Assembly (NCBI RefSeq): GCF_037975245.1
Contig: NC_092570.1
Span: 18,391,918 to 18,455,917 of the forward strand
DNA length: 64,000 nt
Direction of reading: 5' to 3'
Origin: Apostichopus japonicus
Lineage: Eukaryota; Echinodermata; Holothuroidea; Aspidochirotida; Stichopodidae
Shown: positions 12,221 to 60,304 of the stretch, in pieces
Numbering within the stretch: the stretch's first letter is position 1
How the letters are laid out: each line of letters opens with the position of its first letter
The notes under the pieces: generated by a model
The model's database searches: none
Told to the model about the DNA's origin: nothing
Seen by the model: only the letters and a program-made list of their open reading frames with translations
Program-made: the position numbers and the translations under genes

Positions 12221-12597
12221 CAAGGGCGTAGGAACCGGGGGGCTGGGGGGGGGGGGGCGCCAGCCCCCCAGTGAAAATTGTGGAGGGGCGGAAGTATCAT
12301 TCCGCCCCCCCCCCCCCCGCTTCGCAAGTCAGAAAACCCCTTTTTCATTTCCAAATGAGAAAAAAAATCTCATTTGGAGCACCAAATTGCATCTAAGGCC
12401 AGGTGAAAATACAAAATTAAGTTTACAAAATGGAGTGGGTGTTGAAGTGTGCTATATTGCACCAAATTGCATCTGAGGCCACCTGGAAATGCAAAAAAAC
12501 AGGGACACCCCCTCCCCTTAGACCCCTCCCCCAGGCCGGCCATCAGTCTTCAGCCCCCCCCCCCCCCCCCACTCAAAAGTACCTTCCTACGCCACTG
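12221..12597 (+). mobile_element. Non-autonomous hAT-type DNA transposon (MITE), copy 1
   Basis: The 377-bp element starts CAAGGGCGTAGGAA and ends TTCCTACGCCACTG, giving inverted terminal repeats of about 14 bp. It is flanked by a perfect 8-bp direct repeat, ATATCTGT, at 12213-12220 and 12598-12605. An 8-bp target duplication with CA...TG termini is typical of the hAT superfamily. The interior is rich in poly-C/poly-G runs and codes for nothing recognisable, so mobilisation would need a transposase in trans. An internally deleted, inverted sister copy lies at 62386-62518. Confidence 0.85.
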
Positions 12598-13117
12598 ATA
12601 TCTGTCATCTTTTGGAAAAGCGTGCATGTGAAATCCGTCTTTACTTGTGATGGAGCAACCTGCAACCACACATCGGCTCGGCATATTTAACAGTTACGAG
12701 ATAAATTTACGTAAAAAACACCAAATCTCCATTACTAAAGAGCAGTGCAGCAGTGTAATGTTGTGTGTTAACATAGCTTCCCTGAAGTGAACTGGGTTCC
12801 TCGACTGACGTCACGTCGCATTACCGTATATACAACAATTTTTAGAAAGATGTTATTACCCTCGAATTTTTGATCGTTTATTCCTCGAGGATGCAAGCTT
12901 CGTTTGACACAAATTGGGTATCACTGGAAAGCTACGAGTGTATAAAAAAAGACGATTCATATCAAAATTTACATTTCACACCCTCTTTAATACTGCGGAC
13001 TAATATAACTGTACCAATTAATGTGTTCATGTATTTACGGCAAAATAAAATAAAACTGTTAGCAAACTGCTTGTCCACTATAGAGAGCCTGTGTAGGGGA
13101 ATGTGTAAAAGTAAGTT

Positions 13118-13158
13118 GGCCTGACGTTTCGATCCTAGCAGAATCTTCTTCAAAGGCT
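13118..13158 (-). ncRNA. Hammerhead-like motif of Penelope-element type (probably inactive relic)
   Basis: On the minus strand, AGCCT is followed by TTGAAGA, a GATTC/GGATC stem with loop TGCTA, then GAAAC, GTC and AGGCC. This matches the order of a type I hammerhead with a minimal stem III (C-U-G-A-N-G-A, stem II, G-A-A-A, U-H), as described in Penelope-like retroelements; GCCT and AGGC can pair as stem I. It departs from the core at two points: U replaces C3 and there is one extra A before stem II. It is therefore more likely a decayed element end than an active ribozyme. No reverse transcriptase is visible nearby. Confidence 0.35.
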
Positions 13159-13702
13159 AAATGACAAGTAACAGTAACAGAAGTGACAAAAACACGCACA
13201 GAATACAGACAGGTTAATGAGCATGGTGAACACAAAGAGATAGATTTAAGGGGATTTGTAGACAAGGGATACTGTTACATGTATTTACGTGACAGAGAAG
13301 GAATTGTATACGCCAACCATGCTCTATCATGCATGAACACAAGCTCAAGTATATTGGCCTTTGAACTTTTATGAAATAGTGGTAAGATATGGTATTGTAC
13401 ACTGCACGAAGACAACAAACTGACTGATTAGACAACTGAGATTAAAATCAACCGCCTGGCATATGTATAGGCCTATATATATATATTTATATACTACAGT
13501 AAAGCATCGCGTCTTTCAATAGTGTGTAGTTATGGTTGAAGATATCGGGCGACCTTCATGCTTTCTATAATCTATTTAGCGAATGTTGAAAGTATTTTCT
13601 TACGGCTGTTTCGGACGACGCATGCGGTGTCGTGAATTGGATTTAGATACATTTCATTGCAAGAAATGATTTCTCTGATATATATTTAGTTTATTAGACA
13701 TC

Positions 13703-16700
13703 ATGAAAATCTGGCAATACACAGTAATTTTCTTGGTGATACTGGTCAGTTATCTGTTATATACTCCCGTACCAGACGGTATAACCGAACCGTTCAAATA
13801 TCGCCGGTTAGTGGCAGGAACAAGACTTCTCGATCTTATCGTGAGTTGGTTTTTGTTAAGTCATTTCGTTGCTTACTCAACATTTCATACCAAGCGCTCT
13901 TCTCTCTCGTATGATACTATATAGCCATGCATATCAAACAAAATGTAACTTAGGCCATGGATTCCTTAACAATGTTTTGGAATCAATTTATGTCCACATG
14001 AGTATACCGATATGAATTTTGAAAATCAGATTAAGTTAAGTATGAGATGATGCGACCGCCTCTTCTAAAAGTTTTTTGCAAAGATTAAATAATGTTTTGG
14101 CTTAAGTCGGTTCCTGACCAGTGCAGAATTGCAACTTCCTTCATCTCTAAACTTTGAAATGTATTGGGGCAGGGTGGCGGGGGTGGGGGGGGGGGGCGGG
14201 TGAGCACCTACTGACCCGCAGTTAACGATCCCTTAGCCACGACCCTCATTCGTTAACTTTCTTTTATGTATACAGCCCATCCATGAAGGTTCATATACAC
14301 CTACCTGATATGAGTCTAGGAAAATTTGAACATATCTCACCTCCCCCCCCCCCCGCCCTTCCCCATCCTTACCTTTGAAGTAATGTGCTCGTCATGTTGA
14401 GCCCGTAAACCCTATTGGGCCCCATAGGCACTGATCCATCTAGTCTAGTTCTTATTTCAGCCCTGCATGTATACCACACTTCTATATGTACTGTGTCCCG
14501 TAAACGATATACCGATTGCTTGTTTGTTTGTCTGTTTGTCTGTATGTTAAATTTGCATATAAGCACCGTCCCTCACATATTAGCATATTTCACTGTACGC
14601 TCTAGTACATGTGGGAATCCGATCAAAACGATATTTAGGCTGGAGGGAAAATATATAGTTTTGAATAAAAGCCAACTCCTACATATTAAAAACGTCACTC
14701 CTATTGCTGAGATATTGTCCATACATATACGTCTACATAAATATGTAAAAGTGCCATTAACTATGAGGCACAGCAACATAATCTTTCTGTACTGAAGTCA
14801 CTGTGAAACAAATTTACCATTTACTGTCAATCATCAATAGCTCTTTTTCTTCATCAATACAAATTAATTCATCATAAATCAATGGTAGAGAATTAAATTA
14901 CTGCAGTGTAATAAATCCGATTTATTTGCATTGTATTCCAAGGTGGATGCGTACGATCTGATCTGGCCTAACCATCCAAACGACATCCATGTGTACCGAA
15001 CTATTCCACGATTATTGATGAAGACACCACCGGAAGTTACTCCAGGGTCAAAGTTCAAAGCATCGGTGACGTCATTTGATGGCGTGGACGTTCGACTATA
15101 CGAGCCTCTGCACAAGAGGACAGAGCTCTTACCAGGGTTTATCTACATTCATGGAGGTGGTTACTGCATCATGAACACAGGTATGCCATTCAAAATGTCC
15201 ATAACGCGTCTGCTGTGTAGGCTACAGATCGATGGACTTGTTTTAAAAAAAAAACCTTTTAAGCATCTACTGCCCCGAATGTTGGTACGTTATGAGCGTA
15301 GCCACTTGAAGGTGCAAAGTTTGTATACAAGGAATACTTTAATCTCAAAGATATTCACAAATCAAAATTTACCGACCAAAAACTATCAAGTTTTAAATTA
15401 AGTGTCGATGTTTATTTCTCTCGTGCTACTTTATTCGCCCCCCCCCCCCCAAAAAAAAAAAAAAACCTAGGACACAACCTAATGTTGTATACAACCTGTA
15501 ATCAGAGGCGTAGCGAGCCAGGTCGGCCTCGGGGACAATTGTCACCAGGATGCCACTTTATATTTCCACTATAGTATATTATAAACATGAGATTACACTG
15601 TTCATTATCCCTTACTTTCTCCGGCCGGTCCCACGCCATGTTTTCTCGCCCCCCCCCCCCGAAATTGACCCAGGGCTGTAAGCCCATGCATTGCTTTTCA
15701 TGTCACGGCAATGTATGTGAAAACAAAAATCTGCCTGATTTCTTGTAGAATTGTATGACGGTTTGACGAGACAAATGGCAGATGAACTGGACGCCGTGGT
15801 CGTATCGGTGGAGTAAGTGACGTCATATTAATTAATCCGCTCTTTCAGGATAACATGAATAATCATTACAATGCATGAAGTGCTATGATGAGCTAGTACA
15901 ACAGACAGGCATATCCTTTCCTTCCGCCTGCACAAAGTAGTTTCCTTAGAGAAAGTACTTAATGGTATTGGTCATTTTCTGCGAAACTGACTTGCATTGT
16001 TTAGATGGACCAACGCGGCATACCCCTACCCCCCCCCCCCCCGATTTTCACACGTCTCTTTAAAATTGTAAGTAGAGAAGCACTGTTTGGACTTTGGTGT
16101 TTACTACATATGGTGATATAATACTCTTAAAAGAGGTACTGAATTGCTATTGTGTAAAAAGTGTATTATATAAAATACAAAATATTATATAATTTGGACC
16201 AAACATATTTCTTTTGAATTTTTTTAGTTGAATTTGCCACTGCACTGGAGCTATCATATATGCTGCCGTTGAAAGATTTACTTTCGGCAGAATTGTAGTT
16301 TTGATATTTTATAGTCAGAGAAAAATTTAAATTATAAACTCTAATGAGATTTTCAAATCTAACATATGCTAAATTTCTGGAATGTTCCTAAAATTGATGA
16401 TGATGTGATTTTGTCAGAATATCGGCATGTTTCAATCCAACGCAAAACTCATCTTTAAAGATGATGATGTTATATTATGTATTCAACTAAATGTCCACAA
16501 TAATTCACCGTGACCGATGCAAAACAAATCTATAACAAACTTACTCATTTCCATTTCTGTTAGATATCGTCTAAGCCCAGACGTTAAGTTTCCAGTCCCA
16601 TTTGAAGACACCTTGAAGGCAGTGAAATGGTTCTTCCGTCATGCTAAAGAATATGGAGTAGATGTGTCCAGAATTGGGATTGGTGGAGACAGCGCCGGTG

Positions 16701-17362
16701 GAGCACTGACGGCTTTGACGTCACAACATCTCCATGACGACAAGACGTTGCCAGATAACAAACTTCAAGTTCTGATATATCCCTCGGTCCAAAAAATTAA
16801 TTCTTGGGGGCCGTCCTACCAAAAGTATGAATACAACTTTGGAGACGGTGGTATGTTATCTAGGAAAAAGACGGCGCGGTTTCTCACTTATCATATGTTT
16901 GGAAAAGTCGACGAGGAATTCGAAAAGAAATATCTTGAAAATAACCATACCTCTTCAGAGTTTAAAAAGAGCCAAAAATATCACGCGATCACAGATGTCA
17001 GCGTCATTCCAGAAGAATTAAGAGACCCAGTGTATTTCTCAGGTCCTTCCAACAAGGACCATGGTGACCCTGAAATGTGGGCCCGGATCAAAGATACGGT
17101 CTTGGACCCCAGAATGAGTGCCATGAGCCGAACTGATTTCTCTGGACTACCAGAAGCCTTCGTTGCGACCTGTGGATTCGACAGTTTGAGAGACGATGGA
17201 ATATTGTACAGCAATGTACTCAGAGAAGCAGGTGTGAAAGTGAAATTGGTTCATTACGAAGAAGCTTTCCACGGGATTTTCTGGATCGGTCCAACATTTA
17301 ACTTTGACCTGGGTGTACGTATGAGGAAAGAAGCGATAGAATTTATCAAACAAAAGTTATAG
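13703..17362 (+). CDS. Arylacetamide deacetylase-like serine hydrolase (gene 2, plus strand)
   Basis: This complete four-exon paralogue of the minus-strand gene encodes 412 residues. Coding exons are 13703-13840, 14943-15180, 15749-15812 and 16564-17362; exons 2 and 3 (238 and 64 nt) have exactly the same lengths and phases as in gene 1. Residues 5-21 form an N-terminal hydrophobic anchor followed by YTPVPDGITEP, nearly identical to gene 1. HGGG is at 116-119 and GDSAGG at 188-193 (Ser190); probable triad partners are Asp353 (GFDSLRDDG) and His383 (AFHGIFW). Expected to be an ER-anchored, lumen-facing esterase or deacetylase. Substrate preference versus NCEH1 or AADAC is unresolved. The frame is intact throughout. 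A canonical AATAAA lies at 17576-17581. Confidence 0.95.
13841..16563 (+). other. Introns of AADAC-like gene 2
   Basis: Introns are 13841-14942, 15181-15748 and 15813-16563. They hold G/C homopolymer tracts (14160-14200, 14340-14360, 15438-15465, 15648-15660, 16026-16042). A lone hAT-like left end, CAGAGGCGTAGCG, lies at 15503 with no matching right end. No nested gene is supported. Confidence 0.55.
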
Positions 17363-19705
17363 AATTTGGGTCAAATCTATCGGCCTATACAGTATATAGT
17401 CTATATCGATAATGTGTCTTGTTCAGTACAAGATTTACCATTGGATGAAATGGGGCACAGGCCTTGGTCCCCGATCTAACCCTTCACCCCCCCCCCTTTC
17501 TCTATAAAATTCTACAATTAGGAGACAAAAGAGAAGAAATAGTGACCTATTGAAACATTTCGTCGAATATGTTCAAATAAACGATTTCATTTTGTTTCGT
17601 TCATATTACTTTCTTAATTACAGGTTGTAGCAAATTAAAAAAAAATACATCAAAAGCTGGGTGTGCTTTGCTTTAAGCATGAACTAAGAGACCTTGACAA
17701 ACTCAGTACAAGGTTGTAAGGGTATGACAAGACTTAACTTATACGGGCCCAGTCTTTGATATTTTTGTGCCGAGGATATATAGTCTGGGCCTATATTCAG
17801 TAGCTTAAGTAAAGCTATAACCAAAATTTATAAAGTATGTTTCAAATATGGAGTTACTGTAGTTCTTGTTGCATTAGTGAAACATGAACAAACAGACACT
17901 GTTGACGTGTTATCAATGCATGACATCACATGTATACAGGGTAGTGCATGCGTAATATAAGCTATACTTTTACAAATAAACGTGATTTAAGAATCTTCTA
18001 TATCTGTAGGAGGAGAAGTTATAAAGACATGAATTGGACAAACTATTCTCTTTTTAAAGTTTTTTAGTTCTCATGAGTCGTATACGTCCAAGTTTAGCAA
18101 AGCCGCTCTGTTCCATTGTACATCATACATAATGGGCCGATGATTTAACGTCAAATAAATGCCAAATGGCCGGAATCAGACTCTTTATTTCAATTTGATT
18201 TTGTTTATTTGATTTGTTTGTTGTTGACAAAGGTTGCAGACATAACAACATGCCCTTATTTTCCACTGTTATTTTGTTTTCAATACCGTAGAGTCTAAGT
18301 GAATGTTATCAATTAAAGTGACTGAACTATTTAGTCTAAATTACAGACCATACGTCCACAAGGGCTTATGGATTACAACTCACACGTCGGATGGCTTCCA
18401 GTTCAACATTTTAACTCACATTTGGAGAATCAATTCAATTTAGAAAGTAATGTCAGATGGGAAAACCGTAGATTGCTCTTGGAAGAAAAACCCACTGCCT
18501 TAATATGACCCGGCCGGGTATCGAACACGGAACCTCCCAATTGCTAAGCCTCCGATTGCTTCAAGTGCCACCGCCTTTATCCACTCAACCACAACACCAG
18601 TTAAGAGAACATGTTTAGATTGAGTTTACTAGAATTTACAACATAATAGATTAACAGTTAGGTCTGCACCGAGGAGCCGATGATCCTAATCTCTGAAGCC
18701 ATGAAGGATCGACCATTCAGATATTTGGTATTTCATAAAAGGGAATATCTTGAAAACCTCGTTACCTATAGATATACATTACTATAGCTCTCATTTCTTT
18801 CTTTTTTTCGTTAATTCAGTAAATGAATTGGGTAACCAGATATACTGAATAATGGTTATCCGATGTTTAAAGAATGAGCCATGTAAGCAATGATTAATCA
18901 GTGTTGTTGATGATAGGCTCCCATGCAAACTCCAAAAAAAAGTAGCAGTATTTTGTGTACCGCAGATCGTGTTTCTGTATTTGTATTAACTCCGGTCTTC
19001 CTTCAAATTCACCTTAGTGTATTAAAGACACAATAAATACTATGGAATGTTCCTAAAATGCATCGCTCTTTGAGTTTGCACTTTTAGTTCCATACACAAC
19101 TTGATATTTGTTTGTTCACAGTTTCTGTATTTCTTATAGTTGTATATATGTTAACAACGGATGATTTCTGGTTGAAAGGACTGATAACAGTTGTCTTCAA
19201 GTTAATCCGTCTGCATGTGCAACATTCACTAGATGCAGTTGATCGGCACAGCAACAGTTTCTATCAAGTTTAGGCCTAGGGCCTATAGGCTATCATGATT
19301 GCATAAAAATTGTTTTCGTGAAAAAGAACCTGGCAACCTGCTATAGATAAGAATTCCCTCATAAACTTTTAATGTACACTCTTTTAATGTAAGTTAATTT
19401 TACTTTCTTCACCAATATTCTGACGAATGTAACTTTTCGTTCTCCTTTATGCATCTCCTGATTACTGATAGATGCACGATTTGCATGGGAAAAATCAGTG
19501 GCTCATGTACTCCACGACGGGTAAACCATGACTATTATATGAAGTGCCCTTTGACCCCAGCCTTAGAATTGCGTAATATTGGTCGAGTGCATATGTTGAA
19601 AGTGATCTTGTCTAAGAAATTCGCCGGCCAAACGCTTCTCTGCCCTCCCGAACTAGAAACAAAGCAAGTTATGACATAAAATTTACTTCTGCAATAAACT
19701 TAAAG
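17363..19705. other. Intergenic region between AADAC-like gene 2 and VWA8
   Basis: After the gene 2 poly(A) signal (17576-17581) there is a tRNA-like relic at 18505-18597 on the minus strand. I see no other gene. The VWA8 promoter must lie near 19.6 kb, but no core element is recognisable. Confidence 0.55.
18505..18597 (-). mobile_element. tRNA-derived SINE relic
   Basis: Read on the minus strand, the block opens GTGGTTGAGTGGATAAAGGC (A-box-like, tRNA-Ser/Leu-like) and about 60 bp later has GGTTCCGTGTTCGATACCC (B-box-like GTTCGATACC). The spacing suits an internal RNA polymerase III promoter. Acceptor-stem pairing is not convincing, so a SINE head is more likely than a functional tRNA gene. 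Confidence 0.5.
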
Positions 19706-56104
<36,399 letters not shown>

Positions 56105-56422
56105 AAGTCTCTATCAACCAACCAACTGCTCACTTTCTCACACATGGTTTTGCCTGAAGCACTTGTTAACGACGTGTGCTTAAAGAAGGAAGGAATCTGA
56201 TTGTATATTCTAAATTATTCTCATGGAGGGATATATTGACTTATTGACAAAATATATGTTTGAAAGTTAAATATCCATCATTGCAACACAAAGACCCTAT
56301 GAAACACATACAATATACATAATTAATATCAAAGTTTATGAATGTGAGGGAGAACTGAAGAATCAAATATTTCTCCTGCCAATGAACACAGCCCCATACC
56401 TGTTTCTAAGCCAATTAGCCAA

Positions 56423-56453
56423 AATAAATGTCAGTGAAATTGAAATCAATAAA
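56423..56453 (+). terminator. VWA8: VWA8 poly(A) signals
   Basis: Two AATAAA hexamers, at 56423-56428 and 56448-56453, lie about 320-350 bp after the VWA8 stop codon and are the likeliest 3'-end signals. Which one is used cannot be told from sequence. Confidence 0.55.
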
Positions 56454-56820
56454 ACAAAGAAATATGTTTCATTAATTCAAAGGAGTGGAAAATAAAATGA
56501 ACAACTTTTGGAGGTGTTTGATGGGGGATGCTTGACTTTATAACGATATATTTGGGAGACATTTTGCTAAGAAAGGTACACGCTACTCCCTTTCAACTAG
56601 TTTCCGTTGTGAAAAAAAAGTCTAATTTTATTTACGGTCATGCTGACATGGTTAACTTTATTTCTATTTTTTGTATTATTGCTATCAAAACTCTTGTTTT
56701 GATAGCGGTGGGATTTTTTTTCTTTGAAAACTCCAAAAAGTCTTGGCAATGTCAGGATACTTTGCTTTTGTACTGTTCGGCTATCACACAATCTCAAAAT
56801 CTAAATATTTTCCGTATATG

Positions 56821-59460
56821 AAAGGGGCACTACATAATGGTGCAACCACATGAGTTTGACCTCTCCTTTACGAAATGGTTTTGCTTAAGTTATTTTTGTA
56901 AGTTTTGAACTTAACCTCATTACTTGAAACCTAGCCTGTAGAGGAAATATAGTCGTCTGTTTCATGGAATATTTTTAACTCTTAAAACAGAGTGGCAAAT
57001 TACTACGTAATTTTTATTTGAGTCAACAAATTTAACTGTTGGCCTTAAGTCCTTTCTATAATCGTGGAAGGCGGATGGGGTTCATGAGTGATGAGATATT
57101 TAGATAAGAGGAATTTTGTTTGTTAAATAAGACAAAGAGATCAGCTAATCTAAATACTCTCAACCTTAATTCCAAGTCGTACAGTCATTTGATAGGGTCT
57201 GGGAGGGGGGGATGGGTGGGGGGGGCATGGGTGGTGTTAGTGTAACAAATCCTGCCTATTTATGAATATAATGTAAATATGATATAAAACCCTAATCGTG
57301 TCATAACTTTATAGATTATTATAATTTGAGGATAATCTAAAAAAAAACATTTCTTTGATATGGTTCAAAGGCGATGAGGCGAGATTGGTAGAGAGCGAAA
57401 AATGTTTGTTCATCAAGATTGTTAAATATTAACAACTTAATAAAGAGTGGAATATAAAACACAATGATCAATTGAACGGATGATGTCTTTGTTATTTGTT
57501 CTATGTTTCATCAGAAGCGAAGGGTTTCATTATCTGTGAGGCAAACCCCCCCCCCCCCATTCCCCCACACCAATAGAAGCATGGAATGTTCATACATTAA
57601 AGAGTCCATGACCATTATAAATTATTATATACATTTATGTACACAGGGTGGGGTGGGGATGGGGTGACAACTTCAAATATTTGCTCCTGCACCCACTCTT
57701 CCCTATGTACTCCTGAGAGGGTAGTATTGCCAGGGACGGGTCAGCCCGTCAGCCATTTATCGCGTAAAGAGTTTATGCTGAAAATTTATAAGATTATCTT
57801 TAGAAAGCGAAGGAAAGGATGTATCCTGTTTAAGTTAATGTGTCTCGTAGTGAGTGAGGGTTAAAATGTTCCTTATATTTTACGATGATATCAGTCAGAG
57901 GACGATGTTTCTGTTTTCGTAATTAAGGGTTGGTGTAATAGTGAACAAAATAAGTTGAATTTCTTTTTAGACCATGAATTTGGGTGTAAGAAATTGACCG
58001 TATGTTTAAAACAAATATTAGGAATGGTTTTGTTCCTCTGTCTACAGGGTTTTATTTTTGGTGACTCCAAAGCTAACTGCCTGGGGTAACGGGGGGTTAT
58101 TCTTCCGTGCCAATATTGATGTGGTCTGGTCCATTAACTTTTTAGACGCCGGATACAGGGATCCTACCTTTGACACGTGCCAAAAGCTGAGTAGTTTCAC
58201 TCCCGTCTATAGCGACTACCATGTGGGCGGTGACTTTCTGAAGGCTGTCATAACGCGTATTACACCAGTGGGTGTGTCCTATACGGAGAGCAGTGTCAGT
58301 TAGAAAAAAAGGGGGTAGGATTCCCTGGATAAGTATCCAGGGGGTGTAATTATGTCCATGTATGCATTTCTTTTATATGTTCTTTTACCAATAATCAGTG
58401 AAACATTTCGTACTAATAAATCCATGAGAATTAAAAGCAGAGTGTTTGCGTGGTTTCTGGATTATCACTTGATTGTTACTTTCTAGAAAGGGTCACTATG
58501 TGTCACTTGTGACAATTTCGTTTTAAACTGTTATATCAGAGTAATATCTGTCATAAATAAATAAATAGATAAAGGGGCACCACATAATTGTGAAACCACA
58601 TGTGTTTGAACTCTCCTTTACGAAATGGTTTTGCTTAAGTTATTTTTGTAAGTTTGAAACCTAGCCTGTAGAGGAATGATAGTCGTCTGTTTCATGGAAT
58701 ATTTTTAACAGAGTGGCAAATTACTACGTAATTCATTTGAGTCAACAAATTTAACTGTTGGCCTTAAGTCTTTTCTATAATCGTGGAAGGGGGATGGGGT
58801 TCATGAGTGATGGGATATTTAGATAAGAGGAATTTTGTTTGTTGAATAAGACAAAGAGATCAGCTAATCCAAATACTCTCAACCTTAATTCCAAGTCGTA
58901 CAGTCATTGGAGAGGGTTGAGGGGGAGATGGGTGGGGGCATGGGTGGTGTTAGTGTGACAAATCCTGCCTACTTATGAATATAATGTAAATATGATATAA
59001 AACCCTAAGCGTGTCATAACTTTAAAGATTATAATAATTTGAGGATATTCTAAAAAATACACTTCTTTGATATGGTTCAAAGGCGATGAGGCGAGATTGG
59101 TAGAGAGCGACAAATGTTTGTTCATCAAGATTTTTAAATATTAACAACTTAATCAAGAGTGGAATATAAAACACTATGGTCAATTGAAAAGATGATGTCT
59201 TTGTTATTTGTTCTATGTTTCAACAGAATTGAAGGGTTTCATTATCTGTGAGGCACAACTCCCCCCCCCCCATTCCCCCACACCAATAGAAGCATGGATT
59301 GTTCATACATTAAAGAGTCCATGACCATTATAAATTATTATATACATTTATGTACACAGGGTGGGATGGGGATGGGGTGACAACTTCAAATATTTGCTCC
59401 TGCACCCACTCTTCCCTATATACTCCTGGGAGGGTAGTATTGCCAGGGCCGGGTCAGTTG
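56821..59460. repeat. Duplicated ~0.9-kb segment (copies 56821-57748 and 58572-59460)
   Basis: Both copies are in direct orientation and co-linear, from AAAGGGGCACYACATAAT to GTAGTATTGCCAGGG. They share, for example, GGTTCAAAGGCGATGAGGCG and TGCTCCTGCACCCACTCTTC. Copy 2 lacks an 18-20-bp piece near its start and has point changes and different homopolymer lengths; I estimate over 90 percent identity by eye. The 823-bp spacer is unique and carries the orphan ORF at 58048-58303. Neither copy appears to code for protein. Confidence 0.93.
58048..58303 (+). CDS. Orphan exon-like ORF, product unknown
   Basis: After a good acceptor (CTCTGTCTACAG, ending 58047) an open frame of about 84 codons ends at TAG (58301-58303). 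It reads codon-like and is relatively GC-rich, with WGNGGLFFRANIDVVW, INFLDAGYRDPTFDTCQKL and PVYSDYHVGGDFLKAV. There is no ATG upstream before a stop, so it would be a terminal exon of a spliced gene, but I cannot find other exons. It could equally be a retained fragment of a gene copied together with the flanking duplicated segments. I do not recognise the family. Confidence 0.33.
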
Positions 59461-60165
59461 CCCCCCCCCCCCACCACCAGTGAAGTGAGTTTTCTCCTTC
59501 CTCTGGCTGGCACTAGTTCTCTAGTTTGGTTTATGCTTCCGATCTGAAAAATAATTTGCTCGTCTACTTTTAATACTCCTACTTTACTCCCATTTATGGA
59601 GTCTGATATTTACTATTATTTTGCTAACCTGCAGGAGCTCGATCGGGTTAGCCTACCTCCCCCACCCCCCCACCACCCTCAGTGTCACTAGTCTCTTCCC
59701 TGTTCTTCCATTTTAAATTCTCTCGGTCATCAGATATTGGAATCACCAAAATTATTTTTGATACCTTCAAGACATGAAGGATTTTAAATTGTAAATATTA
59801 TGTAAAACAATGCAGATTGCTCCTCAACTTTTCAACCGGCAAGATCATGGGTAGCGTCTATTCTCATTCGAACTTGCTATATCATTTTGATGTAACACCG
59901 TCATGATCAAATGACTATAGTCCAGGGTGGAAAATGCATCAAGCCGATAACTTGTTGGGGCGAGGGTCACGGAGGGGGTCACGTTCTCTCCTTATATGAC
60001 TCAAACGTACCTCAATGAAAAGTTTATTTTTTTCATTTTTTGTAAAGAAAAAGTTCGCTTCTGTTAGTTCTCAATAAAAAAAATATCCCTTTGTTGAGAA
60101 ATTTAGACAACTGTAATTAGAAAGGGTTGCAAGATTAAAAAGCAAAGCAACTAAATTTGTTTTCA

Positions 60166-60260
60166 ATCTGAAATCAATTTTTATTCAGTAACATATCAAT
60201 TTCTTTCTGACATGAAATCACGACATTCTCCAAAATACACGTCACGTCTCGTTTCGTCAA
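60166..60260 (-). pseudogene. Tandem remnant of the fucosyltransferase C-terminus
   Basis: This stretch is a diverged copy, 120 bp downstream on the minus strand, of the last ~25 codons plus 3' flank of the intact gene (60286-60374). In the corresponding frame it reads DETRRDVYFGECRD before diverging and stopping, against DEMSDVFFGGCRD in the intact protein. It is either a short tandem duplication or the last scrap of a deleted neighbouring paralogue. Confidence 0.8.
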
Positions 60261-60304
60261 AGTTGATTTTTTTTTTAAATTGTTTATCTGAAGTCAATTT
60301 TTAT

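Larger units (their letters stand above)
10420..13702. other. Intergenic region between divergent AADAC-like genes
   Basis: The two start codons lie 3283 bp apart and face away from each other, so this interval must hold both promoters. I see no clear TATA box or shared motif. It contains a GGTCA-type repeat (11690-12000), a hAT-type element (12221-12597) and a hammerhead-like motif (13118-13158); the remainder shows nothing recognisable. Confidence 0.6.

Noticed and set aside
15503-15690. Possible further hAT element starting CAGAGGCGTAGCG
   Set aside because: No matching right terminus or 8-bp duplication could be found.
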